DNA of 64,000 nucleotides. It comes from Lederbergia sp. NSJ-179. Its GTDB lineage: Bacteria; Bacillota; Bacilli; Bacillales; Bacillaceae_C. Both the position numbers and the translations under genes were made by a program. The DNA lies in NCBI RefSeq assembly GCF_022867885.1, contig NZ_JALIFP010000004.1:1-64000 (forward strand), written 5' to 3'. The notes beneath the pieces are model-generated. The model was not told the origin of the DNA. It did no database searches and saw only the letters and a list, made by a program, of their open reading frames with translations. Below, one piece after another: positions 17,075 to 26,026 of this stretch. Within the stretch, counting starts at the first letter, position 1. Every line of letters starts with the position of its first letter.

Positions 17075-17084
17075 TTATCGATAA
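17075..17084. promoter_or_regulatory. Candidate LacI-type operator before the importer operon
   Basis: TTATCGATAA lies just after a TAAAAT (17065-17070) that could be a -10 box, and directly before the ribosome site AAAGGAGG. A repressor bound here would block transcription start or elongation. The same palindrome precedes lacI. Confidence 0.6.
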
Positions 17085-17098
17085 AGGAGGGGGACTAA

Positions 17099-18070
17099 AT
17101 GGAGGCGGCAAAAAAGAAACCGCATCCTTTATTGGATGCAAAAAATAAAAAATTAAAAACACGTAGTTTCTGGAAGACCTTTTTCTCCCAAAAAGTGCTG
17201 TATATGATGTCACTTCCTTTTGTTTTATGGGTTTTTGTATTTAATTATCTCCCTGTATGGGGATGGACGATGGCGTTTCAAAATTTCAGGCCGGGAAGAG
17301 CTTTTTTTGACCAAGAATGGGTAGGATTAAAGCATTTTATTACCTTGTTTAGTGATGAACGCTTTTATTTAACGCTACGGAATACATTGGCGATGAGTTT
17401 ACTAAGCTTGACGATTGGCTTTGTTGTTCCGATTATTTTTGCCGTGTTACTAAATGAAGTTCGTCATCGCTTATTTAAACGTACTGTGCAAACGGTTACG
17501 TATTTACCCCATTTTGTTTCGTGGGTGGTTGTAGCTGGAATTGTGACCAAAATGTTATCAACAGATGGTGGGGTTGTGAATGATCTCCTTTTACATTTTG
17601 CCATCATAGATAAGCCCTTTCAATTTATGGCACATGGGTCATGGTTTTGGGGGATCGTAACAGCAGCAGACTTATGGAAAGAAGTGGGTTGGAACGCGAT
17701 TATCTTTTTAGCGGCCATTGCCGGTCTTGATTCCCAGCTTTATGAAGCAGCGAAAGTAGATGGGGCTGGCAGGTTAAGACAAATTTGGCATCTCACACTA
17801 CCAGGCATTCGACCAACCATTTTGGTTGTGTTGATTTTAAATATTGGGCATTTAGTCAGCATTGGATTTGAAAAACAAATGCTATTAGGGAATTCTCTCG
17901 TTGTGGATTATTCCGAGGTATTAGAATTATATGCGCTTAATTATGGGATTGGATTAGGGCAATTTTCTTACGGTACCGCGCTTGGAATCTTTAATTCAGT
18001 TGTAAGTATCTTCCTATTATTCCTTGCAAACGGTATATTTAAGCGTTATTCAAATCAGAGTGTGATGTAA
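17099..18070 (+). CDS. Sugar ABC importer, LplB-type permease
   Basis: A 323-residue membrane protein with six predicted membrane helices and the EAA loop EAAKVDGAGRLRQIWHLTLP that contacts the ATPase. The start MSLPFVLWVFVFNYLPVWGW is typical for LplB permeases of complex polysaccharide importers. It forms an operon with the second permease (1-base gap to its frame) and the binding protein. No ATPase gene is present, as usual for this class, which shares an MsmX-type ATPase. Confidence 0.9.
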   Translation: MEAAKKKPHPLLDAKNKKLKTRSFWKTFFSQKVLYMMSLPFVLWVFVFNYLPVWGWTMAFQNFRPGRAFFDQEWVGLKHFITLFSDERFYLTLRNTLAMSLLSLTIGFVVPIIFAVLLNEVRHRLFKRTVQTVTYLPHFVSWVVVAGIVTKMLSTDGGVVNDLLLHFAIIDKPFQFMAHGSWFWGIVTAADLWKEVGWNAIIFLAAIAGLDSQLYEAAKVDGAGRLRQIWHLTLPGIRPTILVVLILNIGHLVSIGFEKQMLLGNSLVVDYSEVLELYALNYGIGLGQFSYGTALGIFNSVVSIFLLFLANGIFKRYSNQSVM

Positions 18071-18083
18071 GGTGGGAGGATGG

Positions 18084-18998
18084 ATGGCAACGAAAAGAGT
18101 GTTAAATAAATCAACGTATAAAGATTATCTATTCGATATTTTGAATTATACCTTTCTAATTATTGTAATGATCGTGACGTTATATCCTTTTTTAAACGTG
18201 TTGGCGATTTCTTTAAATGAATCAACGGATACGGTTCGAGGCGGTATTTATATATGGCCACGCGAATTTACATTCAATAATTATCTGGAAATAGCAAAAT
18301 ACGATAACTTAATAACTGGTTTTACAAACTCTGTTCTACGAACGGTCATCGGTACTGTTTTCGGCGTTTTTATTCAAGCAATGGTGGCCTTTACGTTAAG
18401 CCGAACTGATTTTCAGGGTAGGAGATTTGTTTCAACTGTTATCGTGTTAACCATGTATTTTTCAGGTGGCTTAATTCCAGGTTATATGCTGATCAGAGAT
18501 TTACATTTAATGAATACTTTTTGGGTGTATATTTTACCTGGTTTGGTTAGTGCCTTTAATATTATCATTATCCGCTCCTTTATGGATGGTTTGCCGTTTT
18601 CACTACAAGAATCGGCGAAAATGGATGGTGCCAATGATTTTACTATTTTTTACAAGATTATCTTACCGCTTTGTAAACCGGTGCTTGCCACAATTGCCTT
18701 ATTTGTTGCGGTTGGACAATGGAATAACTGGTTTGATAATTACCTGTATAACAGTATGAATGAAAACTTAACTACGTTACAGTATGAGCTGATGAAGATT
18801 CTGGAAAACACGACAATGGGTGGGAACGTGGATGCGAATCAGATGCGTCCAAACGCCGCACAACAAGCTCAGATGGTATCCCCAGAATCGATTAAAATGG
18901 CGATTACAATGGTAACAGTTATTCCGATTGTTTTAGTTTATCCATTTCTACAAAAATACTTTATTCAAGGTATGACTTTAGGAGCAGTAAAGCAATAA
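18084..18998 (+). CDS. Sugar ABC importer, YtcP-type permease
   Basis: A 304-residue membrane protein with six predicted helices, EAA loop ESAKMDGANDFTIFYKIILP and the C-terminal KYFIQGMTLGAVKQ ending common to YtcP-like permeases. ATG 18084 is chosen because GTGGGAGG (18073-18080) then serves as its ribosome site; the in-frame GTG 18072 lies inside that site. It partners the LplB-type permease upstream. Confidence 0.9.
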   Translation: MATKRVLNKSTYKDYLFDILNYTFLIIVMIVTLYPFLNVLAISLNESTDTVRGGIYIWPREFTFNNYLEIAKYDNLITGFTNSVLRTVIGTVFGVFIQAMVAFTLSRTDFQGRRFVSTVIVLTMYFSGGLIPGYMLIRDLHLMNTFWVYILPGLVSAFNIIIIRSFMDGLPFSLQESAKMDGANDFTIFYKIILPLCKPVLATIALFVAVGQWNNWFDNYLYNSMNENLTTLQYELMKILENTTMGGNVDANQMRPNAAQQAQMVSPESIKMAITMVTVIPIVLVYPFLQKYFIQGMTLGAVKQ

Positions 18999-19064
18999 TC
19001 ATTTTGGTAAAAACAGGATGACCTGACCTGTCTATACAATATATATTAAAGGGGAGAAAAAGGG

Positions 19065-20747
19065 ATGAGATCTTTCAAAAAGATTTTTAGTTTGGTTTTT
19101 ATCGCTGCTTTAATGGTTTTTACGGCAGCATGTTCAAATTCTGAGAAAGGAGCTTCAGGAAAAGAAGATAGCTCATCCGGGGATGATGACAAATCGATTA
19201 CCCTAACTGTGTTTGATTCCGATGCGAATGCAGATTGGGAAAAAATGGAGAGTCCCATTGGCCAAAAGATTAAAGAAGATACTGGGGTAACACTGAAGCC
19301 TGAATTTGATATTGATGGAGGACAACAAAAAATCGCTCTCATGGCAGCTAGTGGAGAATATCCTGATATGATTTTACCGAAGGGTGAAGCTGGAACATTG
19401 GTCGATGCTGGTGCATTAATCGATCTTACCGAACTTATTGAAGAGCATGCACCAAATCTAAAGAAAATGATTGGCGATAATATGAATCGATTAAAATGGA
19501 GTAAGGATGATCCATCCATTTATATTATTCCAAATGCCGCAGTTGATAATCAAGCGATGTATCCTGGTTACGGGGCACTTGTTCAACATGCGGTTGTAAA
19601 AGAATTAGGCTATCCTGAAATGAGAACACTCGAAGATTTGGAAAATGTGCTTCGTGAATATTACAAAAAACATCCTGAAATCGATGGACAACCAACAATC
19701 CCACTGACACTACAAACGGATGGTTGGCGGTTCCAAGCTGCAACTCTAAATAGCGGATTTATGATGACGGGTGCTGGGGATGATGGTGAATATTATGTAG
19801 ATCCAGACACCTATGAAGCAACACTACATTATCGTCGTCCCATTGAAAAGGAAGTGTTCCGTTGGTATAACCATATGAATGACGAAGGATTACTAGATCC
19901 AGAATCTTTTGTACAAAAAGATGAACAATTTTTATCCAAACTTTCTACAGGTCGAGCATTAGCAACGATTGCTCCAGACTATATGGTAGGAGAAGCGCAA
20001 AATGCTCTACGTGATGCAGGTAAATTTGATAGAATGTATGGAATGTATCCCATCACATTGAGTGAAGAATATAAATCCCATGTTTACCAAAGTCCTGGTT
20101 TCCAAGCCGGTTGGGGAATTGGTATTACCGTCGATTGTGAGGACCCTGTTCGTGCGATTAAATTCCTCGATTATCTAGTATCAGAAGAAACACAAGTCAT
20201 GTTGAACTGGGGTCTTGAAGGGGAACATTATGAGATTGTAGATGGAAAACGTGTCATTCCGGAAGATGTATGGGAGTATCGTAATAATAATAAAGACTTT
20301 GCCAAGGAAACAGGAATTGGCTATAACTTCCAACGTTTCGCACCACGCTATGGTGATGGTGTTTTAGACTCAACAGGACAAACCTATACAGTAGCTACGC
20401 GTGAACAACAAATCGAAAGTCAAACAGATGTAGAAAAAGAAGTATTAAAAGCTTATGGTGTTGAATTATGGAAAGATCTATATCCACAAATGGATGAGTT
20501 TGAAGTTAAACCTTGGGGGGCTGCTTACAATATCCCGATTCCAGGCGGTTCTGCTCTTGAAGTGAAGAATCAAAGAATGTTAGATATCACGTTCAAACGT
20601 ATCCCCGAGGCTATTCTTGCAGATCCTGATGACTATGATAAGGTATGGGATACATTTATGAAGGATCTAGATAAAGCAGGGGTCGAGGATGCCGAAAAAG
20701 AATTTACAAAAATTATCCAAGATACAGTTGAATTGTGGAGTAAATAA
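19065..20747 (+). CDS. Sugar ABC importer, LipO-type binding lipoprotein
   Basis: A 560-residue lipoprotein with lipobox TAAC (Cys near residue 23) and a serine/aspartate-rich linker. The length and segments MAASGEYPDMILPKGEAGTL and GWGIGITVDCEDPVRAIKFL are typical of the large LipO/YtcQ binding proteins paired with LplB/YtcP permeases. ATG 19065 follows AAAGGGGAG. The mannosidase downstream suggests the ligand is a beta-mannooligosaccharide; that is inference from context. Confidence 0.88.
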   Translation: MRSFKKIFSLVFIAALMVFTAACSNSEKGASGKEDSSSGDDDKSITLTVFDSDANADWEKMESPIGQKIKEDTGVTLKPEFDIDGGQQKIALMAASGEYPDMILPKGEAGTLVDAGALIDLTELIEEHAPNLKKMIGDNMNRLKWSKDDPSIYIIPNAAVDNQAMYPGYGALVQHAVVKELGYPEMRTLEDLENVLREYYKKHPEIDGQPTIPLTLQTDGWRFQAATLNSGFMMTGAGDDGEYYVDPDTYEATLHYRRPIEKEVFRWYNHMNDEGLLDPESFVQKDEQFLSKLSTGRALATIAPDYMVGEAQNALRDAGKFDRMYGMYPITLSEEYKSHVYQSPGFQAGWGIGITVDCEDPVRAIKFLDYLVSEETQVMLNWGLEGEHYEIVDGKRVIPEDVWEYRNNNKDFAKETGIGYNFQRFAPRYGDGVLDSTGQTYTVATREQQIESQTDVEKEVLKAYGVELWKDLYPQMDEFEVKPWGAAYNIPIPGGSALEVKNQRMLDITFKRIPEAILADPDDYDKVWDTFMKDLDKAGVEDAEKEFTKIIQDTVELWSK

Positions 20748-20763
20748 GAGATACACTCAGAGG

Positions 20764-20790
20764 AGGGGTCCAGTTTTAATGGACCCCTTT
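20764..20790 (+). terminator. Hairpin between binding protein and mannosidase
   Basis: AGGGGTCCA (20764-20772) pairs with TGGACCCCT (20780-20788), followed by only a short T-run. It may partly terminate or protect the importer mRNA while letting some transcription reach the mannosidase. Confidence 0.6.
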
Positions 20791-20830
20791 CCACAATTTT
20801 ACAAACAACGAAGAATGATGGGGGATCTTT

Positions 20831-23374
20831 ATGGCAATGAAAAAGTTGGTTTTAAGTAAATGGAAGTTTAAGCAGAGTGATCGCCAGGACTGGTTACCAG
20901 CGAAAGTTCCTGGTTGTGTTCATACGGATTTATTAAGGAATAAGCAAATCCCCGATCCTTTTTACGGAAAAAATGAGGTGGACTCGCAATGGATTGACAA
21001 GCAGGATTGGGAATATCAAACGAGCTTTAATCTACCAGAAGAGGTGTTTGGTCAATCGAATATTGAGCTTGTTTTCGATGGCTTAGATACATATGCCGAG
21101 GTCTATTTAAATGAAGAACATCTTCTATCAGCCAATAATATGTTCCGTTCTTGGAAAGTTAATATTAAGTCATTTGTCAGAAAGGAAAACAATCGTTTAC
21201 AGATTTATTTCCGTTCTCCTATCCAGGAAGATCTCGTTAAATTGGAAAAACTAGGGTATGATTTACCGGCATCAAATGACCATTCAGAAGATGGAGGACT
21301 CGGGGATAAAAAGGTTAGTGTTTTTGCTCGAAAGGCCCCCTATCATTATGGTTGGGATTGGGGTCCGAGATTTGTGACAAGTGGTATTTGGAAAGAAGTT
21401 CGAATTGAGAGTTGGTCAGAGCTAAGGATTGCAGATCTCTTCATTCAGCAAAAAAAGGTGGATGCGGAGAAGGCTGTACTAACAGCTGTCATAGATATTC
21501 AATCGGATCAGCAATGGAATGGAAAATTAAAGCTTACATCTGAGGATTTGCAACTTGATCAAAGTCTAGAATTACAAGCCGGAAAAAATGTGATTGAGGT
21601 CGATTTTTCGATTGAACATCCAAAGCTTTGGTGGAGTCGAGGACTTGGGGAGCAAAATTTCTATTCATTCACTGCAAGTTTAATAGAGAAAGAAAAAGTT
21701 GTTACAGAGAAATCCATTAGAACAGGTTTACGATCGATTCGATTAGTGAGGGATAAAGATTCATTAGGAACAAGTTTTTATATAGAACTTAATGGTGTGC
21801 CTGTGTTTGCAAAGGGTGCTAACCATATTCCAAATGATAGCTTTGAAACAGAGGTCACCTATGAACGGTATCGCCATGAGATTGCAAGTGCTGCGGAAGC
21901 GAATATGAATATGCTTCGAGTATGGGGCGGCGGGATCTATGAATATGAAGATTTCTACCATTTATGTGATGAATATGGGATTCTCGTTTGGCAGGATTTT
22001 ATGTTTGCTTGTAGCATGTACCCTGGTGACGAAGCCTTTCTAGACAATGTTCGAGCAGAGGCAGAGGAGAATGTGAAGCGTCTGAGAAATCACCCTTCTA
22101 TCGCTTTATGGTGTGGGAATAATGAAATCGATGCAGCTTGGGCCCATTACGATGAAAAGATAGGCTGGGGTTGGAAACAACAATACACTCCTGAAATTCG
22201 CGAGGAAATCTGGAGTCACTATGAAGCCATTTTCCATCGTGTTCTTCCTGAAGTGATAGAAGCATATGCACCTGGCGCAGCATATTGGCCATCCTCGCCA
22301 ATGAATGATTTATCGGGAACCGCAAGCCAGCATTCTAGAAGTACTTCTACAGGCGGTGATATTCATTATTGGGATGTTTGGCATGGATTAAAGCCTTTAG
22401 AAGACTATAAACAGTATATTGGCCGGTTTATGAGTGAGTACGGCTTTCAGTCATTTCCAGAATTGAAAACCGTGCAGACATATGCGGAAGAGAAAGATAT
22501 GGCATTAGAATCAGATGTTATGCTTCACCATCAAAAAAATGATGCAGGCAATCGCCTCATAAAAGAGTATATGGAGATGTATTTTAAAGAACCGCAGGAT
22601 TTTCCGTCCTTTTTATATATGAGTCATATTTTGCAAGCGGAAGCGATGAAGATGGCGATTGAAGCGCATCGCATGAAGAAACCGTATTGTATGGGCACCT
22701 TGTTTTGGCAAATGAATGATTGTTGGCCCGTTGCTTCATGGGCAAGTATGGATTATTACGGACGCTGGAAGGCCGTGCAATATATCGCAAAAAGAAGCTA
22801 TCAAGATGTCGCTGTGATGATCAATGGAGCAGAGAAAACGGTGGAAGTTCATCTAATTTCCGATATTCTTTCAGAAGTATTAGGTACGCTGACGATTCAG
22901 CTATTTGATTTTAAAGGAAATTGCTTATATAAAACGACGAAAGATGTAATCTTAAAAGCTAATGCAGCCCAAACTGAAGCAACTCTACAAGCAGAGGAAT
23001 TATTAAAAGGGCTTGATGCTAACAAGGTCGTCTTATGTGCAACACTCGAGTCGGAAGGACAGATCATCGATCAGAAGGAATATTATTTTAAACGGATGAA
23101 AGAGATTGACCTTTCTCAACCAACAATTACTATAGAAGAAGTAGAGGAAAGTAATGGCACAGAATTTATATTGAATACAGATTTCCTTGCCAAGAATGTT
23201 TGGCTTGATGTCGATCAAGAGGGGATTTTCAATGATAATTATTTTGATTTAATTCCAGGTATTCCGAAAAAAGTAAGCTTTTTTGCCCGTTCCAATCAAG
23301 ATCAACCATTTGTACTGGCCAGTCCTCGTAAAATTATTGTGCAATCAATGGTTGATTTCATTAAACAAGATTAA
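20831..23374 (+). CDS. Beta-mannosidase, glycoside hydrolase family 2
   Basis: An 847-residue cytoplasmic enzyme releasing mannose from beta-1,4-mannosides. The N-terminus has the GH2 sugar-binding domain (WLPAKVPGCVHTDLL, IPDPFYGKNE), followed by the immunoglobulin-like domain and the TIM barrel. WCGNNEID provides acid/base Glu432, and SEYGFQSFP provides nucleophile Glu536. HYGWDWGPRF is a family 2 mannosidase signature. There is no signal peptide, so substrate must be imported, consistent with the ABC importer directly upstream. The start ATG 20831 has GGGGGA 5 bases before it. Confidence 0.92.
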   Translation: MAMKKLVLSKWKFKQSDRQDWLPAKVPGCVHTDLLRNKQIPDPFYGKNEVDSQWIDKQDWEYQTSFNLPEEVFGQSNIELVFDGLDTYAEVYLNEEHLLSANNMFRSWKVNIKSFVRKENNRLQIYFRSPIQEDLVKLEKLGYDLPASNDHSEDGGLGDKKVSVFARKAPYHYGWDWGPRFVTSGIWKEVRIESWSELRIADLFIQQKKVDAEKAVLTAVIDIQSDQQWNGKLKLTSEDLQLDQSLELQAGKNVIEVDFSIEHPKLWWSRGLGEQNFYSFTASLIEKEKVVTEKSIRTGLRSIRLVRDKDSLGTSFYIELNGVPVFAKGANHIPNDSFETEVTYERYRHEIASAAEANMNMLRVWGGGIYEYEDFYHLCDEYGILVWQDFMFACSMYPGDEAFLDNVRAEAEENVKRLRNHPSIALWCGNNEIDAAWAHYDEKIGWGWKQQYTPEIREEIWSHYEAIFHRVLPEVIEAYAPGAAYWPSSPMNDLSGTASQHSRSTSTGGDIHYWDVWHGLKPLEDYKQYIGRFMSEYGFQSFPELKTVQTYAEEKDMALESDVMLHHQKNDAGNRLIKEYMEMYFKEPQDFPSFLYMSHILQAEAMKMAIEAHRMKKPYCMGTLFWQMNDCWPVASWASMDYYGRWKAVQYIAKRSYQDVAVMINGAEKTVEVHLISDILSEVLGTLTIQLFDFKGNCLYKTTKDVILKANAAQTEATLQAEELLKGLDANKVVLCATLESEGQIIDQKEYYFKRMKEIDLSQPTITIEEVEESNGTEFILNTDFLAKNVWLDVDQEGIFNDNYFDLIPGIPKKVSFFARSNQDQPFVLASPRKIIVQSMVDFIKQD

Positions 23375-23521
23375 TCCGGCTGAGGTAAGTTTCAGTGAAT
23401 GCGGGTAGGAATGGAAGAGGCTAACATAATTAAAATAGGAATGAAATTTATAAATTGTTTTTCATAATTCACTCCAAAAAGGGAAAACTATTTATACGAC
23501 TCAACGACTTGGAGGGGTTTT

Positions 23522-24295
23522 ATGAATAAACAATTTGCACTCATATTCTTAACCTTTGTTGTCTGTTTCTCCTTTTCCATACCAAGTATTGCCGCTGAAA
23601 AAGGGAAGGCTATACTGGAATATAAGCATGATGTGACGGGGGACGGAAAACCGGATGAAATTATGGTATATGGGATTCCGTTTAAAGGAGGTTCTCCTTA
23701 TTACCAAAAAGTCTGGGCAGAGATCATCACCTCTGAAGGTCAAAAGCTGAAAATTGATTATGAGGGCGGCTATGAACCCAAGCTCGATTTTGCGGATTTG
23801 AATCATGATGGTGTGAAGGATATTTTATATTCCAGTGCGACTGGAGGAAGTGGTGGCATTTATAATTACGCCTTGCATACAGCCAAAGGGGGAAAGGTAA
23901 AAGAAATTCCTCTTCCAACTCCGCTCGCTATTCAAGGATATTTTGACCAAGATTTTGTTGCTGTCATTAAAATTCCAGGTATGAAGAATGCCATTACTCT
24001 TGATTTATGGAGCAGAAGAAAGGATTATATCTCGACGGGTCTATACCAGAAAAATGGACAGCTTAATGAACCAACCGAATTAATGATTGATCCTATTGCC
24101 TTTTTTGAAGTCATTAAAATCAAGGATAAAGAAGGTTTTGGCCTTAAAGGATATCGGCAAATCAGTGGTGCCTACCATGCAGATCAACTTGGGGTCGTTG
24201 AAACAGAATGGTATTTTGAAAATGGAGAGTGGCATCCCGTTCATATCGAATGGAAAGCAACTGATTATAAAAAGAAAGAGAAGAAAAACCGTTGA
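23522..24295 (+). CDS. Secreted protein with calcium-type DxNxDG repeats
   Basis: A 257-residue protein with a Sec signal peptide (residues ~1-25, cleaved near SIAA-EK). It contains DVTGDGKPDE and DLNHDGVKDI, FG-GAP/VCBS-like calcium-binding repeats, in a beta-rich body. The C-terminus is lysine-rich (KKKEKKNR). Such proteins are common, poorly characterised exported proteins of Bacillus; no function is proposed. GGAGGGG lies 6 bases before ATG 23522. Confidence 0.7.
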   Translation: MNKQFALIFLTFVVCFSFSIPSIAAEKGKAILEYKHDVTGDGKPDEIMVYGIPFKGGSPYYQKVWAEIITSEGQKLKIDYEGGYEPKLDFADLNHDGVKDILYSSATGGSGGIYNYALHTAKGGKVKEIPLPTPLAIQGYFDQDFVAVIKIPGMKNAITLDLWSRRKDYISTGLYQKNGQLNEPTELMIDPIAFFEVIKIKDKEGFGLKGYRQISGAYHADQLGVVETEWYFENGEWHPVHIEWKATDYKKKEKKNR

Positions 24296-24315
24296 AATTT
24301 TTTCGACGGTTTTTA
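24284..24315 (+). terminator. Rho-independent terminator
   Basis: AAAAACCGTTGA pairs with TCGACGGTTTTT (24303-24314), overlapping the end of the secreted-protein gene. Confidence 0.8.
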
Positions 24316-24373
24316 AGCTTACTAGGCCCAATAAGTGAAGCCATAAAAATTCAGTTGCCAGGGACGAGCAGTC

Positions 24374-24527
24374 CATGACGCCCGAAGAGTGAGGAAAAAG
24401 GGAAAAACGGTCGCCAAGGGGCGTTCATGACGCCCGAAGAGTGAAGAAGATAGGGAAAACGGTCGTCAAGAGGCGTTTATGACGCCCGAAGAGTGAGAGA
24501 AACCGGAAAAACGGTCGTCAAGGATCT
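24374..24527. repeat. Tandem array, period 52-53 bp, three units
   Basis: Units start at about 24374, 24426 and 24479 with ATGACGCCCGAAGAGTGA and end in ACGGTCG(C/T)CAAG, followed in the first two units by a GGCGTT stretch. The middle of each unit is A/G-rich and variable. A degenerate edge precedes the first unit. It is non-coding and lies between two terminators, at the 3' ends of convergent genes. Confidence 0.8.
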
Positions 24528-24557
24528 CAAAGGGTCTGAAAAAATCAAAATTCAACG

Positions 24558-24607
24558 AAAAAAGAAGCTAATTCCCTACATATATAGGTCGCTAGCTTCT
24601 TTTTTCT
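24558..24607. terminator. Bidirectional terminator
   Basis: GAAAAAAGAAGCTA (24558-24571) pairs with TAGCTTCTTTTTTC (24594-24607). It serves the minus-strand aldo/keto reductase and anything reading through the array. Confidence 0.85.
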
Positions 24608-24699
24608 AACAGCCTAAGCTTCCACGGAAACTCAACTTTCAACTAAGTCTATGGAACAAGGCTTTTTTAGATCCGTAATTTATACACCAACATTCCTAA

Positions 24700-25629
24700 T
24701 TATTTCCGTAAATCCAGCCATTGAATTTCCTCTTCGGTTAGCCGGATATCAGCAGCTTCGCGACAGGAAACCATTTCCTGCTTATTCTGTGGTCCGATGA
24801 TGGCTGCAGTTGGAAAGGCTTGATTCAAGACATAGGCAAGACTTATTTGGATCGTTTCAACGCCTTTTTCTTTGGCTAATTGTTCGGCACGTCGATAACG
24901 CTCCCAGTTTTCGTCATTATAAAAAACCCGAACCAAATCTTCATTCGAACGATCCTCTGGTGTGAACCGACCAGTGAAAAATCCACGTGCCTGTGAGGAC
25001 CAAGAGAAAAGCGGCATCTGACTATTTTCATGCCAAGTCATGATGTCATCATCCACAGAAATACAGCCAGCCCAGTATGGTTCCTTCGCTTTCGCTAGAC
25101 TAAGATTAGGACTACTAAAACTAAAGCCAATTAAACCATGTTTTTCAGCATAATCATTCGCTTCTTGCAATCGTTCTGCTGACCAATTGGAACCACCAAA
25201 AGCACCAATTCGACCTGCCTCTACATGGGCATTCAAAATTTCAAGTATTTCCCCCACTGGAACATTTGGATCATCCCGATGGAGAGCATACAGTTCCACA
25301 TAATCTGTACGCAATCTTTCTAAGCTAATGTTTAATTCTTTATCAATCGCCTGTTTATTAACTTGTGGCCCCTTCGCATTGGGATGTCCGCCTTTCGTTA
25401 AAATAATCACATCATCTCGACGTTTATTTTCTTCCATCCAAATGCCAATCGCCTCTTCGCTTTTTCCGCCAGCATAAATAAAAGCAGTGTCAATCGTATT
25501 ACCGCCAATCTCGAGATAATTATTCAGTACCTCAGTAACAAGATCTATTTTATCCGGAGCAAAATAATCTGAACCCATAACAAGACTCGATACTTGTTTA
25601 TCCATTCCTTTTACACGAATACTTTTCAT
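24700..25629 (-). CDS. Aldo/keto reductase
   Basis: A 309-residue NADPH-dependent oxidoreductase of unknown substrate. It shows the barrel motifs NTIDTAFIYAGGKSEEAIG (catalytic Asp and Tyr), VIILTKGG (Lys), YVELYALHRDDP (His) and the cofactor-binding IIGPQNKQEM near the C-terminus. The start ATG 25629 is chosen because GGAGG lies 6 bases upstream; the longer frame begins 22 codons earlier with no ribosome site. Confidence 0.88.
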   Translation of the reverse strand: MKSIRVKGMDKQVSSLVMGSDYFAPDKIDLVTEVLNNYLEIGGNTIDTAFIYAGGKSEEAIGIWMEENKRRDDVIILTKGGHPNAKGPQVNKQAIDKELNISLERLRTDYVELYALHRDDPNVPVGEILEILNAHVEAGRIGAFGGSNWSAERLQEANDYAEKHGLIGFSFSSPNLSLAKAKEPYWAGCISVDDDIMTWHENSQMPLFSWSSQARGFFTGRFTPEDRSNEDLVRVFYNDENWERYRRAEQLAKEKGVETIQISLAYVLNQAFPTAAIIGPQNKQEMVSCREAADIRLTEEEIQWLDLRK

Positions 25630-25963
25630 ACATGTGCCTCCATTTTTGTTCAATTGCTTTTCGGCTGAATTCAATGCTGCTTTCACAGCTCCCATTCCGC
25701 TATAAGATTTCCGTTAAATTTCTTTGAATCGTTTCGATTTTGTCGTCTAAGAAGTAGGGTGTAAACGGCGCCAATTTCTTGTTGCTTAGAAATGTATAAA
25801 ATTCTAGCTTGTGGATAAATGGTTTTCAAACTTGCAGTTCCCAATCCTCAACGTAATTTTTCCAAAGCTCCAACTCCTTTGCTATTTTTCATGATTAGTA
25901 TAGCACATCATGTAAGCAGTAACAGTAGATAAATAAGATTATCAAAAAACTATTTTCACTTAG
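25630..25963. other. Intergenic gap, possible degraded minus-strand gene
   Basis: On the minus strand, from about 25893 down to 25707, two adjacent frames read ELELWKNYVEDWELQV, stop, and KPFIHKLEFYTFLSNKKL then APFTPYFLDDKIETIQRNL. This looks protein-like and may be a short decayed gene upstream of the reductase. It cannot be assigned to a family. Confidence 0.3.
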
Positions 25964-26026
25964 TTGCTTCTTAGTGTAAAGTTTGTCGGAATTTTGCTAA
26001 GTACTGTCCACAAAGGACGTGTTTAT

